From contig OX439046.1 of NCBI GenBank assembly GCA_949317995.1, positions 34,632,002 through 34,696,001 of the forward strand: a stretch of 64,000 nt of DNA, in the 5' to 3' direction. Position 1 is the stretch's first letter; each line of letters starts with the position of its first letter. Source of the DNA: Acholoe squamosa. Taxonomy: Eukaryota > Annelida > Polychaeta > Phyllodocida > Polynoidae. The notes beneath the pieces are model-generated. The model saw only the letters and a list, made by a program, of their open reading frames with translations. It had not been told where the DNA came from and ran no database searches. The position numbers were made by a program, and so were the translations under genes. Positions 11,880-26,400 of the stretch are shown here, piece after piece.

Positions 11880-13320
11880 TAACGGTTGGGTTGTACTATA
11901 GTTCATATCAAAACCCTGAATAGCTGCTGGAAGAATGATTTATTCATTTCCCGCATCGTTTCAGCATCTATGGCCTTCATCTTGTCATCCATCATCGATA
12001 AAACCCACAAGGTCAGGTTTAATCACGCAGTTAACTCCCCTTCGGTCACCCCAACTGGTACAAGTCAAAGCCCTAACCAAAAACCCACACTGACATTATC
12101 TATCCTGACTGACCAAGCAGGGGCAACACACATCCGGGCACCTTAATTTGCATATTTATAACCTAGCGACAGTTGAGAGAACCAGAGGCTTGAGCAGGAG
12201 GAATGATGTAGTCCCATAGTGTCCCCAGAGTATGAAAAGTCCACGTCATATCTTGTAAACAATTATTTTTTATGGTGGGGTGTGCGCATACCCCGGCGCA
12301 TACTGCTCTGTAGATATTCTGTAATACATTTAGGGAGCATTACTTTTCATGATAAATTACTGGTGAAATATCATAAGATTTTATATAACTTGCTCAAGGA
12401 CACTTTGTGGCATGTGGACAAATAAGGTAAAACAGGATTACTTGTGGTGGTTTGATCATGGACTGGCTTCAAAGGCTGACAGAAAGTGAGCTTGTAGGTT
12501 CAAGCCTACAGCTTTAAAATATTGCCAATGGGGTGGCCACAGTGAATTCGATATATATATGCCGCCCTCATTGTGGCTTCATTCAAGATATAGTGTTAAC
12601 TTAGAATTATATGAAACTGCTTCAGTCTAGAATTGTAGAAGTTGGAACCCTTCTTCAACAAGAAGAGGGGCTTATGTGTGTTTTCAGAGAACATTATAAC
12701 TTAAACCTTCTGTGGCGGATGATTACTCTGGTGGTTGTATTGTGTAATAACTGACAGACCTACCCAATTATACATACACAATTACTGCTCTAACACGCGC
12801 CCTGTCTGGGAAATTACGAGTGAGACTGTATATTAGTGCATCCATAATGTATAGGGTGTGTGACTGTTTAAGTGGTGGTGTTGTAATATGTCAGACAGTA
12901 AGCAGGGATGGTTATTCTATAATATAATTAAGTGTCAGAAATAACATCACCAATATACTACATGTACAAAATGTACAATAAAATAGTTTGACATCCTAGA
13001 TATGAATTTTGTCTTTGTAAATAATATTTAAAGAAGTAACTTAAGTAATACTTAGCCTCACCAAATTAACTATTGGAGGAATATAAACCTGTGTCAGACC
13101 ACCTAAGTATGCAATACAGAAAAAAAGGTTCATTGACAGCAAAACGAATCAGAAGAAACTGATTCGCCTTTTCAAAATTTAAACTATTCTTTTACATTGA
13201 ACTTTGAATCAAATAACACAAGTCCCCTAGGGCAATATACAAAATGTAGCTCGTTCAACCTGTGCTCACAACTGACAGCCCTGTAGCCGACTGATAGTAT
13301 AATCTGTGACCCATCAAGGG
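11880..13320. other. No gene recognised (1.4 kb)
   Basis: No exon seen. A T-arm-like TGTAGGTTCAAGCCTACA at about 12495 stands alone without the rest of a tRNA cloverleaf. Confidence 0.45.
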
Positions 13321-13323
13321 AGA

Positions 13324-13872
13324 ACACCCCTCCGTGGGGGATTTTTATTGGAGGGCAAAATTACTCTTAAAGTCCTTATAAAAATACATTTAACTAATTT
13401 CTGATGCAGAATTCAATGGTTTTATATAAAATGCACCATTTTTGGTAGAAATGGCCCATATCTGAATGGTAAAATGAACATTTTTTCTTGAGAAATCAAC
13501 CTACATGCCTGTTTCTGGTTGTCATGGCAACCATTCCAATAATCAAAATTTGCAGATTTTTATGCAAATTTTTGGGGATACTCAACAAAAACCCAAAACA
13601 GAAATGGAAAATTCCGTCTAGATCAAAATCTATGATAAAAATCACCATTATTATTATGTATTTTTTATGAAAAAGGCTGATTTATTGTCTTTTTATACAT
13701 TATTATGGTTTATAATGTATTTAGAGCTTAATTGTAGATTTCAGATATGAATAACGACCTTTCTTCAATGAGGGATTCTGACATAACTACTAGAAATATT
13801 TAAGCCAGTGATGTCTCATTTTAAAGATCTTGACATGAACTTTGATAATGAATTCCCCTACAGAGGGGTGTT
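13324..13872. mobile_element. Inverted-repeat element of about 550 bp, AT-rich
   Basis: The left end AACACCCCTCCGTGGGGGA is matched by an inverted right end (tcccctacagaggggtgtt), 17 of 19 bases. The interior is AT-rich with no coding frame of note. Non-autonomous DNA element, superfamily not clear. Confidence 0.6.
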
Positions 13873-14324
13873 TTTGCTTGCCTGGTCACTTTGATGCCAA
13901 ACGCTGCATGCAAGAGCAAGTGTCTAACATGGTGTTTAGCTGTGCCCCACAAGCAGGAGACCCGATCCTTGGGACCTATTCACAGAGTTCATTACTAACG
14001 TTAGTGTCGCTGTCCTCGTGCACTGGGACATTATTCAAGCGAGTGTGCAAGCCAGTCAGTAAATGAGTTATGGATTTCAACACTGATATTTGAGGCCGTA
14101 TTCGTTGCTGTATACCGATAATTTAGTATTTATTGGATGAGAAATTTGATTTCTGAAAAAGAAAAACCAGGGTCCGTGCACATGCAAGAGAGGACACAAA
14201 AGAGGAAACAAGTTCCTTTTCTGATGGGCTATATAGACATACCCATAGTTTCGTGTATTTATAGAAGCATATATTTTAACCGTGGTAATTTCCTAATTCC
14301 CTATTCCGATTTTTCATCTTCCAG

Positions 14325-14491
14325 AGGTTCTATGGCAAGTCGGTGCCATTTGGCCCCAAGAAGAGTTTCACCCATCCCTACATTGACCTGCTATCAATAG
14401 AACAGGCTCTGGCCGACTACGCAACGCTGCTCACTCACCTTAAGGTGGTGTTTGGATGCCCTAACTGCCCTGTGGTTAGCTTTGGAGGCAG
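14325..14491 (+). CDS. DPP7: DPP7-like coding exon 1 of 10 found (oxyanion/nucleophile region)
   Basis: The exon follows a ttccag acceptor and ends at CAG|GTAAGT in phase 2. It encodes [10 protein letters not shown], then [12 protein letters not shown], then CPVVSFGG, and leaves AG, the first two bases of the catalytic Ser codon. The opening matches the HR(Y/F)YGKS(L/V)PFG block near residue 130 of known DPP2 proteins, so roughly the first quarter of the protein lies further 5'. Confidence 0.9.
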
Positions 14492-17400
14492 GTAAGTCTC
14501 AAGTTATCTTTCCATTTACCTGTATTAGGTGCATACCTACGTCATAGACTATCACTAAGCTCCGCATTTTTCCTCTGAGAGTGATATAGTGCTGAGCATT
14601 TTTCTCCTTACATGAAGTTTGTATGCAAGGCAAAATATGAACTATATAAGTATGTAAAAAGTACTAGCCCTTCGAAAACAGCTTGATGAAAGACATGACA
14701 GTCTGTCATTTCTATGGTATCTTTACAGGATATAATTAACTCAGTGCCCAATATAGAACTGTAATTTCACCTCCTCTCAGGTTTCATCCAACAGGTGGAT
14801 GGTAACAACAAGCGCAGCACTACAGGTTTATCCTTCATCGCCAATTAACCAGAATGTAATGAGAATATATTTTTTCTCATGCAGTCTTATGATGATGAGG
14901 CCTGACAAATGCCTGAATGATATGACTATGAAGCACTCGCATTTGTGTATAATTATGTATTTCTGTGAGTGCGTTGGGTTATTTTGCTATGGAGCTGTAG
15001 TATTGAAACATGAGCAGTTTAGGAATTACAGGTCCTCGACTTTTGTTTACCTGCTCTAAGTCATTATGTAATATTTTGGTTCAATTTGTTTGCTATAGTA
15101 TTCTATGGTGTTATATCTAAGTGAATGCAGAGAATTACAATTTTAGATGAATATTTTCATGGTCTTTTGGGCAAATTTGCTTCAAAATGTCTTCCTTACA
15201 CCCGTCATCGCCATACTTTTGCCATTCACTTCTATAGTTAAATCATGTCCGCTTTTTCTTTTCACTCTAGTGCTTTTATTTCTTATTTCCCAGTTATGTC
15301 CACCTAATACATGTGAGTTGAATGTTGGTTCTGTGGGGGACAACCATAGGTTTAGAAAAATTCCATCATTTAATGTGCTTTTGAAGACTGTTAAAATGGA
15401 CATCCTCGAGGTTTGGTTTTAGCAATTATGTATCCTTTTCCCTTGGCATAGTAATCACAGGTAATTCAAAAGTGGCTGGTCGTATTTACTCAAGTAGGTT
15501 CGATAAGTTTAAGTAATTAGCCATCACCAATTCGGTGAGTAGGGTCGTCCAGTGCAACTTCAAAACATTCAAGCAAGTACAGGTGTCCTCAGGTACATGT
15601 GTCTTCAGGCATACGTGAGGTAGTGGTGGGGGGGGGGTAGGGGAGTCCCTAGGTGTCCAATAGATAGACCACTATTATGCCACTATGTAGTTGATACACT
15701 ACCATAAGAGGTAGAGTGAGGTATTTGGTCAGGAACTCGTTCTTTGCCTTTATAAGGCACCAGTAATAGAATCAATTTGATTATATTCTCTACACGATGC
15801 ATATAGCTCCTACACATCGTCATAGTGCATTTAAGACAGGGGTAGCTCTACTATTTAAAACAGGACCGTGCTTGCCACTATGAACTCCTGAACACCATCA
15901 TACAGGCATATGGTACTGCTAAGGTGGTTAAGTTGCCTTAAAGCATCATTTAAGTCCCTTTATGGCTGAATTATAGCATCTAACTTTTTCGTTCGTTGTC
16001 AAAATTGAAAATAAAGACTGCCATGGTGTTCGTCAGCCTGAGCTACCCTTAAGTTATAGGTCACACTATGGGAAACTCCTATTAATAAGGGAGATATGAT
16101 GGTTTTTGTAAACTGCCAGTTCTTAGACCTTTCTGGCAGTGCCTGGACTGGTATGTGCCCCAGTGTCCTAATAAACTCTTTATTTCGATCCATTCCCTCC
16201 TCAAACCTGCCTTTTCTCGCCGGTGATGCTTAAAACAGATAGGTTTTGGCTGGAGGTAGGGCGCTACCACACCCTGGATAGTGCACAGGTGGACCGGCCA
16301 TGGCAAAAAAGGCATGTAGTTAAAGAAATTATTTCGCTTATTCTTTTTTGAAACAAATTTTTTAGGGGGACATATTCTTTAGGGAGATGAAACACCCCAG
16401 ATTAATACCGAACACTCCATGTCCGTGCATATTATTTACATAATTAGCATAATTATGCAGTATCTTGGTACTTTTTCATATAATAGGTATATGCCATTGC
16501 TCCCTTATAGAATTCATATGCTTGCAAGGATAATCTACTGACACCTAGTGACTAAGTATTGACATTAAAAAGATTAATGGCATTTTATTCATTTGTGCAT
16601 CATGCCCAGATTGGCATCTAATGGATCTAATAGTAATAAAAATGGAATCGGCATGGTGGAAAACCTTGAAATTAATATATTACATGTCCAAATCTGCCCA
16701 TAAACTACAGAGTAATGGGCAATGATTCATTAGTGCATCATGCCTTGACTGGCGTGATGCACTATATCTCAGCAACCATCAAGAATATGGGTCTATAAGT
16801 TAAAAAAATAGAGTCAGTATGCTTGTAAACATTACAATCGATATATTACACTTTGAAATCTGTCAATAAACAGCAGAGAAATAGGCATTGATTCATTGGT
16901 GCATCATGCCCTGGTTGGCATAATGCACTCTATCTCAGCAACCATCAAGAATATGGATCTAAAAGTGTAAAAAATGGAATTGACATGGTTGAGAACCTTG
17001 AAATTGATATATTACATGTTGAAATCTCTCAATAAACAGCCGACAAATAGGCATTGATTCATTTGTGCATCATGCCCTGATTATATGTCAGCATTTACTT
17101 ACTGTTTGTCAGCAATTACTCAAAATGTGTCATTACTTAGTCACTATGTATCAGCAATTAGTCAATGCATGTCAGTATTTACTCACAATTCGTCAGCAAT
17201 CACTCAATATATGTCAGTACTTTGTCACAATTTCTCAGCAATTACTCAAAATATGCCAGTAATTATGCACTTTTTGTCAGCCCTTAGTCAATATATGTCA
17301 GTAATTACTTACTATTTGTCAGCAGTTAGTCAATATATGTCAGTATTTACTCACAATTTGTCAGAAATAAGTCACTATATGTCAGTACTTAGTCAATATA

Positions 17401-20400
17401 TATCAGCAATTATCAATACATTGTAGTAATTACTTACATTTTATCAGCATTTAGTCAATATATGTTAGTAATTGCTCACTATTTGTCAGCACTTAGTCAA
17501 TATATATCAGTATTTACTCACAATTTGTCAGAAATTAGTCACTATATGTCAGTACTTAGTCAATATATATCAGCAATTATCAATACATTGTAGTAATTAC
17601 TTACATTTTATCAGCATTTAGTCAATATATGTTAGTAATTGCTCACTATTTGTCAGCAATTAGTCAATATATGTCACAGGGGTGTGAAATCTCCGCGGAA
17701 ACGCGGAAATCCGCGGTTTTGATCCTCGCAGGGATCATTCCTGAGATCTGTGCAAATCCACTGAAAAAATGAATTACCATTTATATGGGGGGGGGGTCTT
17801 GTGATCCGAAATCAGAAATTTGAGTATCCCAGTGGTAGTTCTTGGCCTCTCTGTACAAGAGAAGATAGCATGTGTCCAATTGACTATTTAAATGACCTTT
17901 CTATAATGTTAAAATGTAAACTGGAAATCATTGCGAAGTAGCTTCGGAGGAAATGGATTTTAGGATTTCACACCCCTGATGTCAGTACTTACTCACTATT
18001 TTGTCAGCAATTAGTCTATATTATAGCTCTATTGTTCTATTGTTCCATAGTTCTATAGTTCTAATTTTATAGTTCTAAATGTGTGAGCAGGCAGGTAGAT
18101 CACTTCCTGCTAATAAAACTTTAGCTTATAATAATGGACATACACACTCACAGTTTTGATATATACACATATAGTACCATGGACTGCTATAGAATTGGAC
18201 AGCTCTGTATTTTATAATATAGTCACATTGCTTGGTAGGTAGAAATAAAATTATACCTGTCATGTGGCTGTACATGTATTCCACTACTAGTATTACGTCT
18301 TATTTTGTACCAAAATCTATTTTGGGCTGTGAGATTCTGTTACTGGATATCCACTAGCGATTTGTACCTGTTAATTCCTCGTTGCCGATATTGATAGTAT
18401 TACGAAGGATCATCCCAGATCTATGTAATCCGAGAATGTCCAATGCAGATGAACACTAATTGCCCTTAGCCCTGAACCATCTGTCAGTCATAACTTCACT
18501 GTACTGCGGCATTATACCAGTCTGATAGTAAAACCTGTATGGCTTAGGCTTGAGTCCATAGTTGTTAAGACAGCAGGATAGCAGACTTGAAAATACCTTG
18601 AATCCACAAACATTCCCAAATCTATAGCCTACCTTACTGTGTACATTATTACATTAGCATACTTATACACCCGAATGAGTGATAATGTGGTACATTTGGT
18701 ACGCTCATGGCCTGCTTTAACCGGACTCTTCCATACTCTGCCTTTATGATGACATTCTGATGGCTACATCAAATAGCATGCTTAATTGACACTTGTATAT
18801 CCTAATTATGGTGGCATGCTTAGTTTATACTATAACATGCCTTACCTTGTACTTTGTAGTTACGGCGGTATGCTGACGGCTTACTTTCGCATTAAATACC
18901 CCCACATGGTGGTGGGAGGGTTGGCAGCGAGCTCCCCCATCCACTTATCACCCACAGACAGGCAATTCTTCTTCCAAGATGTCACCAAGGTCAGTCCAAG
19001 ATGTAATTAGATTTTTTCCCTTAATCCAAATACTTACCCCGGTCCTCATTATGTTTGCCTCCTCCGAGGACATTCATCTCCTACAAGACAATTGATTAGA
19101 ATTCAAAAAGAATTTAGAGGCAGGACCAACTGTAAAGCAAAAATATTCCAGTACTGGTGATTTTAGTGATGGACGTTTATCTGTCAAAGAGTGACTACAG
19201 AGGTAGAGTGGATGAAAAACAGAAGAACAGTGACCTAAAACTAATTCTGTTACAAGTGAAGTATCAATGAACGTCAACGTTGACTGCTTTTGGGTATATT
19301 AGTCCTTTTAAATTCCCCATATCCTTATAGGGCATGACAACATTATATGGGCCGGGTAATTCATGTTCATGTATAGTTTCATCTCAAGCCGATCGTATAC
19401 GATCGTTCTACCAACTTATCAAAGTACCGTAATCTCCCGCGTATAAGACGCGTCTTATACGCCAAACAAAAGGCTGGTGCGTCTTATAGATTAATCTCAA
19501 CTTGGGGGGTGCGTCTTATACGAGGGGTAATTTTACTATAGAACAGTACTGAATTTACAAAATTGTTACCTAAGAGGTGCGTCTTATACGTGAAACAACC
19601 ATTGGCAAGTTAGGGGTGCGTCCTCTACGTGCACCGCGTCTTCTACGCGGGAGACTACCGTACCTATGTAAATGGTGTCTTGGTTGCAAACCTAGTATTC
19701 GTGTAGGGTTTGAATACTCTTTGAGCTTTCAATTTACTTCTCATTTACACAGCTGCCGCTACCCTACCCACTTGATAAACCTCTCACACCTCTAAGAGTA
19801 CATGAGCAGTATGCCCCAATTCTCACTTTATCTCTGTCCCAATGGTTTTTCAAGATCGTTCCCTTTTCCCTTCAAATTCTCATACATAATGTAGTCGCTC
19901 ATTCACGTTTATCTCATGTAGTAATAACACTAGACTCCTCATATTTAACACGAAAAGAGTTATAGGAGGCGGGTAGGAAAACTAAATTTTAAGATGCCAA
20001 AAATATCAGGGAAATTTCAGATTCTCCTGCTAAAATACTGGCTGCTTGACGAGGCTGAACTGTTCGCTTTGAGTGTGCGACCACGTATGATTGTTGCTCG
20101 GCTTCAAACCGGCCTCCAGACCGCCTGATTGGTCCTGTGACCAATCACAGTGGCTGTTAGACCTGGTGTCCCTTCCTGATTGGCTGAACAGAAAAAAACA
20201 ATACAGCACTATGGATAGTAAATATGGTTGACATCACCTCAATGCCTCGTCAAAAAAAAATTCTATTACCCTCTCTGGTTTAGACAAAAATTTAGAAACA
20301 CCTGCTAAAATAGATTAAACAATGCTCAGTTTTTCTTTTAAATATGCAGTGGTAGGAAGATGACAGAGGTCAGGGTCACCTAGGAGTAGAGAGATATTTA

Positions 20401-23400
20401 TCAGTAGTCCATCCCAAATAGATATAGGGTGATGACGTTGATCTTTTTTGTATGCTTCACACTTGGGGGTGGGTATGAAAAGGAATTTATTTTCGAGTTA
20501 TGAGCAATTCCAAATTATTGCAGTTGTATATTCATTAGTATACTGACAATTCCCTAAGTAGACTATTAGGCCGAGAGATAAACCATAAGCACCACGACAC
20601 CACAATTAGCAAGGTGTATGATGTTGGATGGAAAGTAAGAGCAGCGATAGAGGTATCAGACTAAAACTAAAAGAAAAATGATTGTGTTACATTGCATCAA
20701 TTATTTGTCTTTGTATTGCGTTACTTTCGTCTTTCTATTCCAATGCTCCCTATTTATGTAAAGTGTCATTAATGTAAAGTGTCATTTATGTAAAGTGTCA
20801 TTTCCTTAATTACTTAATAGCCCCATTAAAAATATGAAAGAGTTTAGCTTTTCAACAACCTAGGAGTTATTATAGCCTACTTTCTAAGTGTTAGAAAGAT
20901 TTGGGCATTGCATGACATTGCAAAGGAACTGGTATGATAACTTGATGGTCTAATCGAATCTTCCAGCAGAGCTTGCGTTTGAAACTTTCAATATATATGA
21001 GAGTGAAATCAAATTCAGTTGGTATTGCAATCATAATTCGATTTTGCGACTCGACATTCAGGCATCCTGCTTTAGATTTAGATTCACAGTGGATTAGGAA
21101 GACGCCCACTCTCACCCAATTCCTTGCCGCGTATGCAGACGACATTTTCATCGACATTAAAGAAAAAACACTACTCTATTTTAAAGGTAGCTTATTTGGA
21201 TGGTCTTTCCATCAAATAAAAAGATTCTGGCATGATTATTGAAATATGTGTAATTGTAGAGGAGAGCAGCAGGTTTATCTGATGCATCTGATGACGTTGT
21301 GATTGCCAAAATGCACCAATTTGTGCTTGCAAAACACTGTAAGGATGCAAACAGATGCTCTTTGCAACTTATCTCTGGCATGCTTTGCTATTTTCCTCAA
21401 CAAATGCCAATACATAACCTGAACAAAGGTTTCTGTGAAGTGTCATTATCCTCTACCATTATACTATTCTAGATAGAACACATTTTGTAACATCCTCAGT
21501 GCGTAATCAATGCAGCACCTGGTGCATTTGGGCAATCGGGACGCAATCAGATGCATCAGATATACCTTCTGTTCTCCTCTACAGTTACACATATTTCAAT
21601 AATTATGCCAGAATCTTTTCATTTGATTGAAAGACACTATTATGAAAATAGAGTAGTGGTTTTCTTTAAAGTGCTGGAAGAAAGAAAAACTCTCCTAGCA
21701 TGCTTACACTGATAGTAAATGTTATTTTTACTTTTATCCTAATCACTGGCTTAACAGCTATCTATCTACTCTGTTTTCTCTGCTTCACGAAGGTTGCTGC
21801 TATTCTCATCTCCTTTGTTTAGCCCTGGTTACAGCTCAGTGCTCCCATCCTTGGCCTTGAAGCAGAGTGGGAAGTCATTGATCGAGGTGTTGATTATGTC
21901 TGTATAAGGACAACCTGTGAGATGTAAGGTGTGAAATAAGCATGGTGCACAGTCCAATCCTCATACAGACAGCCCTCACCAACCTCATCTCCTATCACCA
22001 TAGTACATACACCAACCTCCACACATTGGAAATTTATATTGTCGTGCCTGCATGCACATCTATAAATGGCAAGGGTCCTGTACTCTACTGCCAATTGTTT
22101 GGACATGGGATGTTGGTGGAATTGCTCTATTTCTATTTTCTCTTTAATGATTGCTTGTGTTAAACAGCACCCAATAACCCATCTGTCTAAGCTTGGTACC
22201 GGCAAACAAAATGGTCCCCGGACCTTCCATACTTTACAAGCCAGACCGGGATTCTTGAGGCTTGACAAACTATACTAAGAATAGTTGCGATGTTATGCCC
22301 GAGGGCTATTGATTCCAGTCTGGATACGTTGCTAATCAGTCAATTCAAAATGCCCTTACGTGGGGATTCTATAATTCTCCTATTCCAGTGAGGAGAGGAA
22401 GTGTTAAATTGTCATAGAATACAATGTAGGCGGTAGTCCCCTTTCCATTATGCCCTGCTGTGATGCACATTGTGGATACTTTTATGTCCTTTACATGTTG
22501 AGTCATTAGTAAGATTCAACAGAAAATTAATTTTTCAAGCACCGTTTCAGATGTCAAAAGAATTACTGATTCTATAGAGTTGTTTTGATAAGAAAATATA
22601 TCACCTCGGGTACCTTTCTGGAAAAGAATGCCCTATCCAAGGGTCGACAACAGTTTGATGTGAACCATTCACATCTTCACTTGACAAGCTGCTCCTCTGG
22701 GCAAATCGAGTCACCTCCCCAATATTCCCTATGGGGCTCTCAGTATTGGTCAGGGACCAGAGGAAATCTGATATTGACATAAATACATGCACTCCTGGGA
22801 TGAGGTACCACTTCGATTGGCTTCACAGAAACCGTTAAAAAGGTGCACTACGAATCAAAGTTTACCTAGTGTATCTTATTGATCTCTGGCACTTATCGAA
22901 TGATCTTATGTGTCGATTGCAGGGCTAGGAATTGGCGTATTGTAGAGAAAATGAAAAAGAAGCGCCTACTTAAAGCTGCTACAAGACGTGAACTATAAAG
23001 ATTTTTCGTTTTGGGCATATCTACAATCAGCTCACTTTCTTGGGTGTGCTGTTCATATCTGGTACGATTCTGACCGTTTTAGCCAGGCCGAGCTCGCAGA
23101 ATTTGATGTCTAGAAATCCAGCATTTTATTATTCAGTGACCTGAGTCACTGAATAGTTGATAGTACGGAAGAACAACGAATTTCTACAACATGCTTCTGA
23201 GTCTTAGAATTATTTTGTTTTTTGTGGCCCATAGGCTTAACCGAGACAGCAATGTAATGAAGTTAGCCGTAGTATAAAGCAAGTCTATTACTCAGCATTA
23301 ACCCTTCACAGGCTGGGCCTTGTTACAGTGGTAAGTTATGTATATATGTATACTAATGAACACAGACCTAAGTCACATATCATATGCTGCATTCCTTAAA

Positions 23401-26400
23401 GGGCCCGAGTCTACAATCACCCTGAGTCTACAATCACCCCGTCACTGCTAGAGGTCGTCAGCATGCCCCTCCCCTACCAGCCTATGTACACACACATTCA
23501 GTGGGAATGAGGCAATGGTCATATACCTTTGTCATCAAGACGCACAAATGCAGTGCTGTAGTCTATTCACCTGGGCTGTACTCATGAATCATACCGACCC
23601 TATGGGCTTTGTAATGTCTCGAGCATCATGTACTTTTGTCATCATAATGCACAAATGCAGTGCTGTAGTCTACTCACCTCGTAGTACATGTGTACTGTGT
23701 TTATAGGAAGACAGAGAGGTTGCATAGTGCAGGGGCGTAGGAAAAGGGGGGGGGGGCATGGGGGGCCTGGGCCCCCCTATTTACAAAGCAGGTGGGGCCT
23801 GAGTATGTCTGGGCCCCCCCCCAAAATTTGTCAAGACCTCATAATAAAATTCATAAGCATAAAAAATACTGCATTTCAGGATAGATTTATATGGTAATGG
23901 GATAGTGAAAATGGAGGCTAGAGCTTCAAATCAGACCTAAAAGTCATCAAAAATAACACTTCTACACAAAATCTACATAGATATGTATAGGTGTAATCGC
24001 GATTATGCCGACAATACAAGGTGGTCACGCTGGGGTCCCGGCTGGACCCCCCACTGGGCCCCTCCAATGAAGATTTGCTTCCTACACCTCTGTAGTGCTA
24101 TATGTCGTCGTGATATATCTACTGTCACCTGCACCTAGCCTACAGAACAACACCCCCTGCAGGCTCAATCAGACCCTCTATGTTCTAATGTCGTCATGAT
24201 GCACCAAAGCCGTGTGGTAGTCTTCTCAGCAGGACTGCATTTGTGCATCATGCATAATTCTCTTACATTCATGATGTCGTCATGCACCAATACCATAACC
24301 TTTTAAATGCAACATAATGTTTTATTAATCATACCATACAATAACCCTTTACAGGCAACATAATGTTTTATTAAGCATACCATACAATAACCCCTTATAG
24401 GCAACATAATTTTTATTAAGCATACCCTACAGTAACTTTTTACAGACAACATGATGTTTTATTAATCATACCATACAATAACTCCTTACAGGCAACATGA
24501 TGTTTTATTAATCATACCATACAATAACCCTTAACAGGCAACACAATGTTTTATTAATCTCACCATACAATATCCCTCTACAGGCAACATAATGTTTTAT
24601 TGGTTGTGCCATACAATAACCCGTTACAGGCAAAATGATGTTCTATTAACCATACCATACAATAACCCCTTACAGACAACTTGATGTTTTATTAAGCATA
24701 CCATACAATAACCCCTTACAGGAAACATGATGTTTTATTAAGCATACCATACACTAACCCCTTATAGGCAACATAATGTATTATTAAGCACACCTTACAG
24801 TAACCCTTTACAAGAAACATGTTTTATTGGTTGTACCATATAATAACCCTTTACAGACAACATGATGTTTTATTGGTTGTACAATAACTGAATACAGACA
24901 AAATGATGTTTTATTGACCCTTTAAGGGCCGCAGATACAGGAGTGCATCATGCCCATTGGTCGTCATGATGCACCAATGAAGTGCAGGCGAGACTGCTTT
25001 TATTACTCATTATTTGTGAGGAAGTAGTAAATATATGTCAGCAGTTACTTACTATTTGTCAGCAATTAATCAACATATGTCAATATTATGTTAGCATAGT
25101 ACATTGTATATAGTACATTGAACATAGATGTCACTGAAATCCTCAGGCTTTGCCTGTGACCTTAACCATTTTCTTTGTTGACAGGCACTTGACTGCATCA
25201 GCTCAGTAGTGTCACATGTAGTTAGGAAATCAGACTGTGGTGTTCTATGGCAATACAATGACACCTTCCCAAAGGAAGCCTGCCATCTGTAGATTTGGTG
25301 AGAACTAATTAATCAAAGCAGCAATGCAATGAGCAGAGTTGAACATTGAGTTTCCCTCTGTAAGTATCAACATCCACTCCTTACTAGATTAAATACCATG
25401 AAATTGATTGGAAAGCGATGTACAATATTCTGAGATAGAAATCAGAAGAACATAAATCACGTCTTGTAGCAGCTTTAAGACGTTGGAGTCAGGCCAAAAA
25501 AAAAGAGTTGTGTTTCCAGTTACCCAACCGACCCTAGCAAAACGGGGCCGACACCATCCTTTTTTTGATTTTTGACAAATTTGGGGAATTTTTAGGAATT
25601 ATTTCACATTTTTTTCATATCTTTTCATCAATATTTCTATGGACCTTCAGTACACAGCTTAACATGCGTATCTTGCTTCACCTTTCTCATGTTTTTCATA
25701 GTTTTACCATAAAATCGACGAATATGGCATACCTACCCATACATTTCTATACAAAATCAAAAATAAAATAAAATAAACAGAAAAAAAAACGACCTACCGA
25801 CCCTAGAATCTGTGGCATGTAACTGGAAACACAGTCTTTTTTTTTTTGCCTCAGCTAATATCTGTAACTCTGTCTTGGTCTCTTTGGCATTTAATTTGCC
25901 CTCTGCACACATTTCGCGATTTTTTAGAAGGATTTCACCATCACCATGTCACACCTCAGTCCGTAATATCTAATTATTTAATCATCCGGTTCCTTTGTTT
26001 TCTCTTCCTTCCTTCCGCTTCCTCTCACTCCTTTCCTTTCCGTCTCATCTATCCCCTTGGTCTCTTTCCTTCTGTCCTTTCATCCGTCCCCACCTCTATC
26101 CTCCTTACCATCCCTCTCCATTTCCTCTTTCTCTTTCCTCACTCTCTCTTTCTGCCTCACTATATATTTATTGCTTCGTTATTCTACAGTCACCTAAAAG
26201 CACACCTTGTCTGCTTCCGTCTCCCCATCCCGTTATCTGGTTATTTATGACGTCCAGATGTTAGATCCGGACGTGACCTTTAATGGTAATTCATAAAAAA
26301 GAGGTTCACGAGAATTTGTCCTGTCTCTTGAGATAACCCCCAGTAGTGACCAAATCTAGTGTATACTTTGAATTTATTTAATGCACTATTGTTCAATACT

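Noticed and set aside
12480-12515. T-arm-like hairpin TGTAGGTTCAAGCCTACA, possible tRNA
   Set aside because: No acceptor stem, D-arm or A-box at the right distance; at best a decayed SINE head.
17065-17426. Open frames of 65 and 113 codons with a repeated [14 protein letters not shown] peptide
   Set aside because: They are the translation of the 21-bp tandem array; the period is a multiple of three, so frames stay open by structure. No start context, flanking exon or homology.
20973-21242. 89-codon frame with [14 protein letters not shown], faintly like a reverse-transcriptase YADD box
   Set aside because: YADD alone is too short; none of the surrounding RT blocks is present, and the 3' half lies in a foldback arm. 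A decayed RT fragment is possible but not supported.
24310-24915. Possible CRISPR-like array
   Set aside because: Units are directly contiguous with no unique spacers, decay gradually, and the genome is eukaryotic; this is a minisatellite.
25846-26264. Frames of 134 and 89 codons rich in Ser, Leu, Phe and Pro
   Set aside because: They cross a polypyrimidine tract; composition alone explains the lack of stops, and there is no domain.
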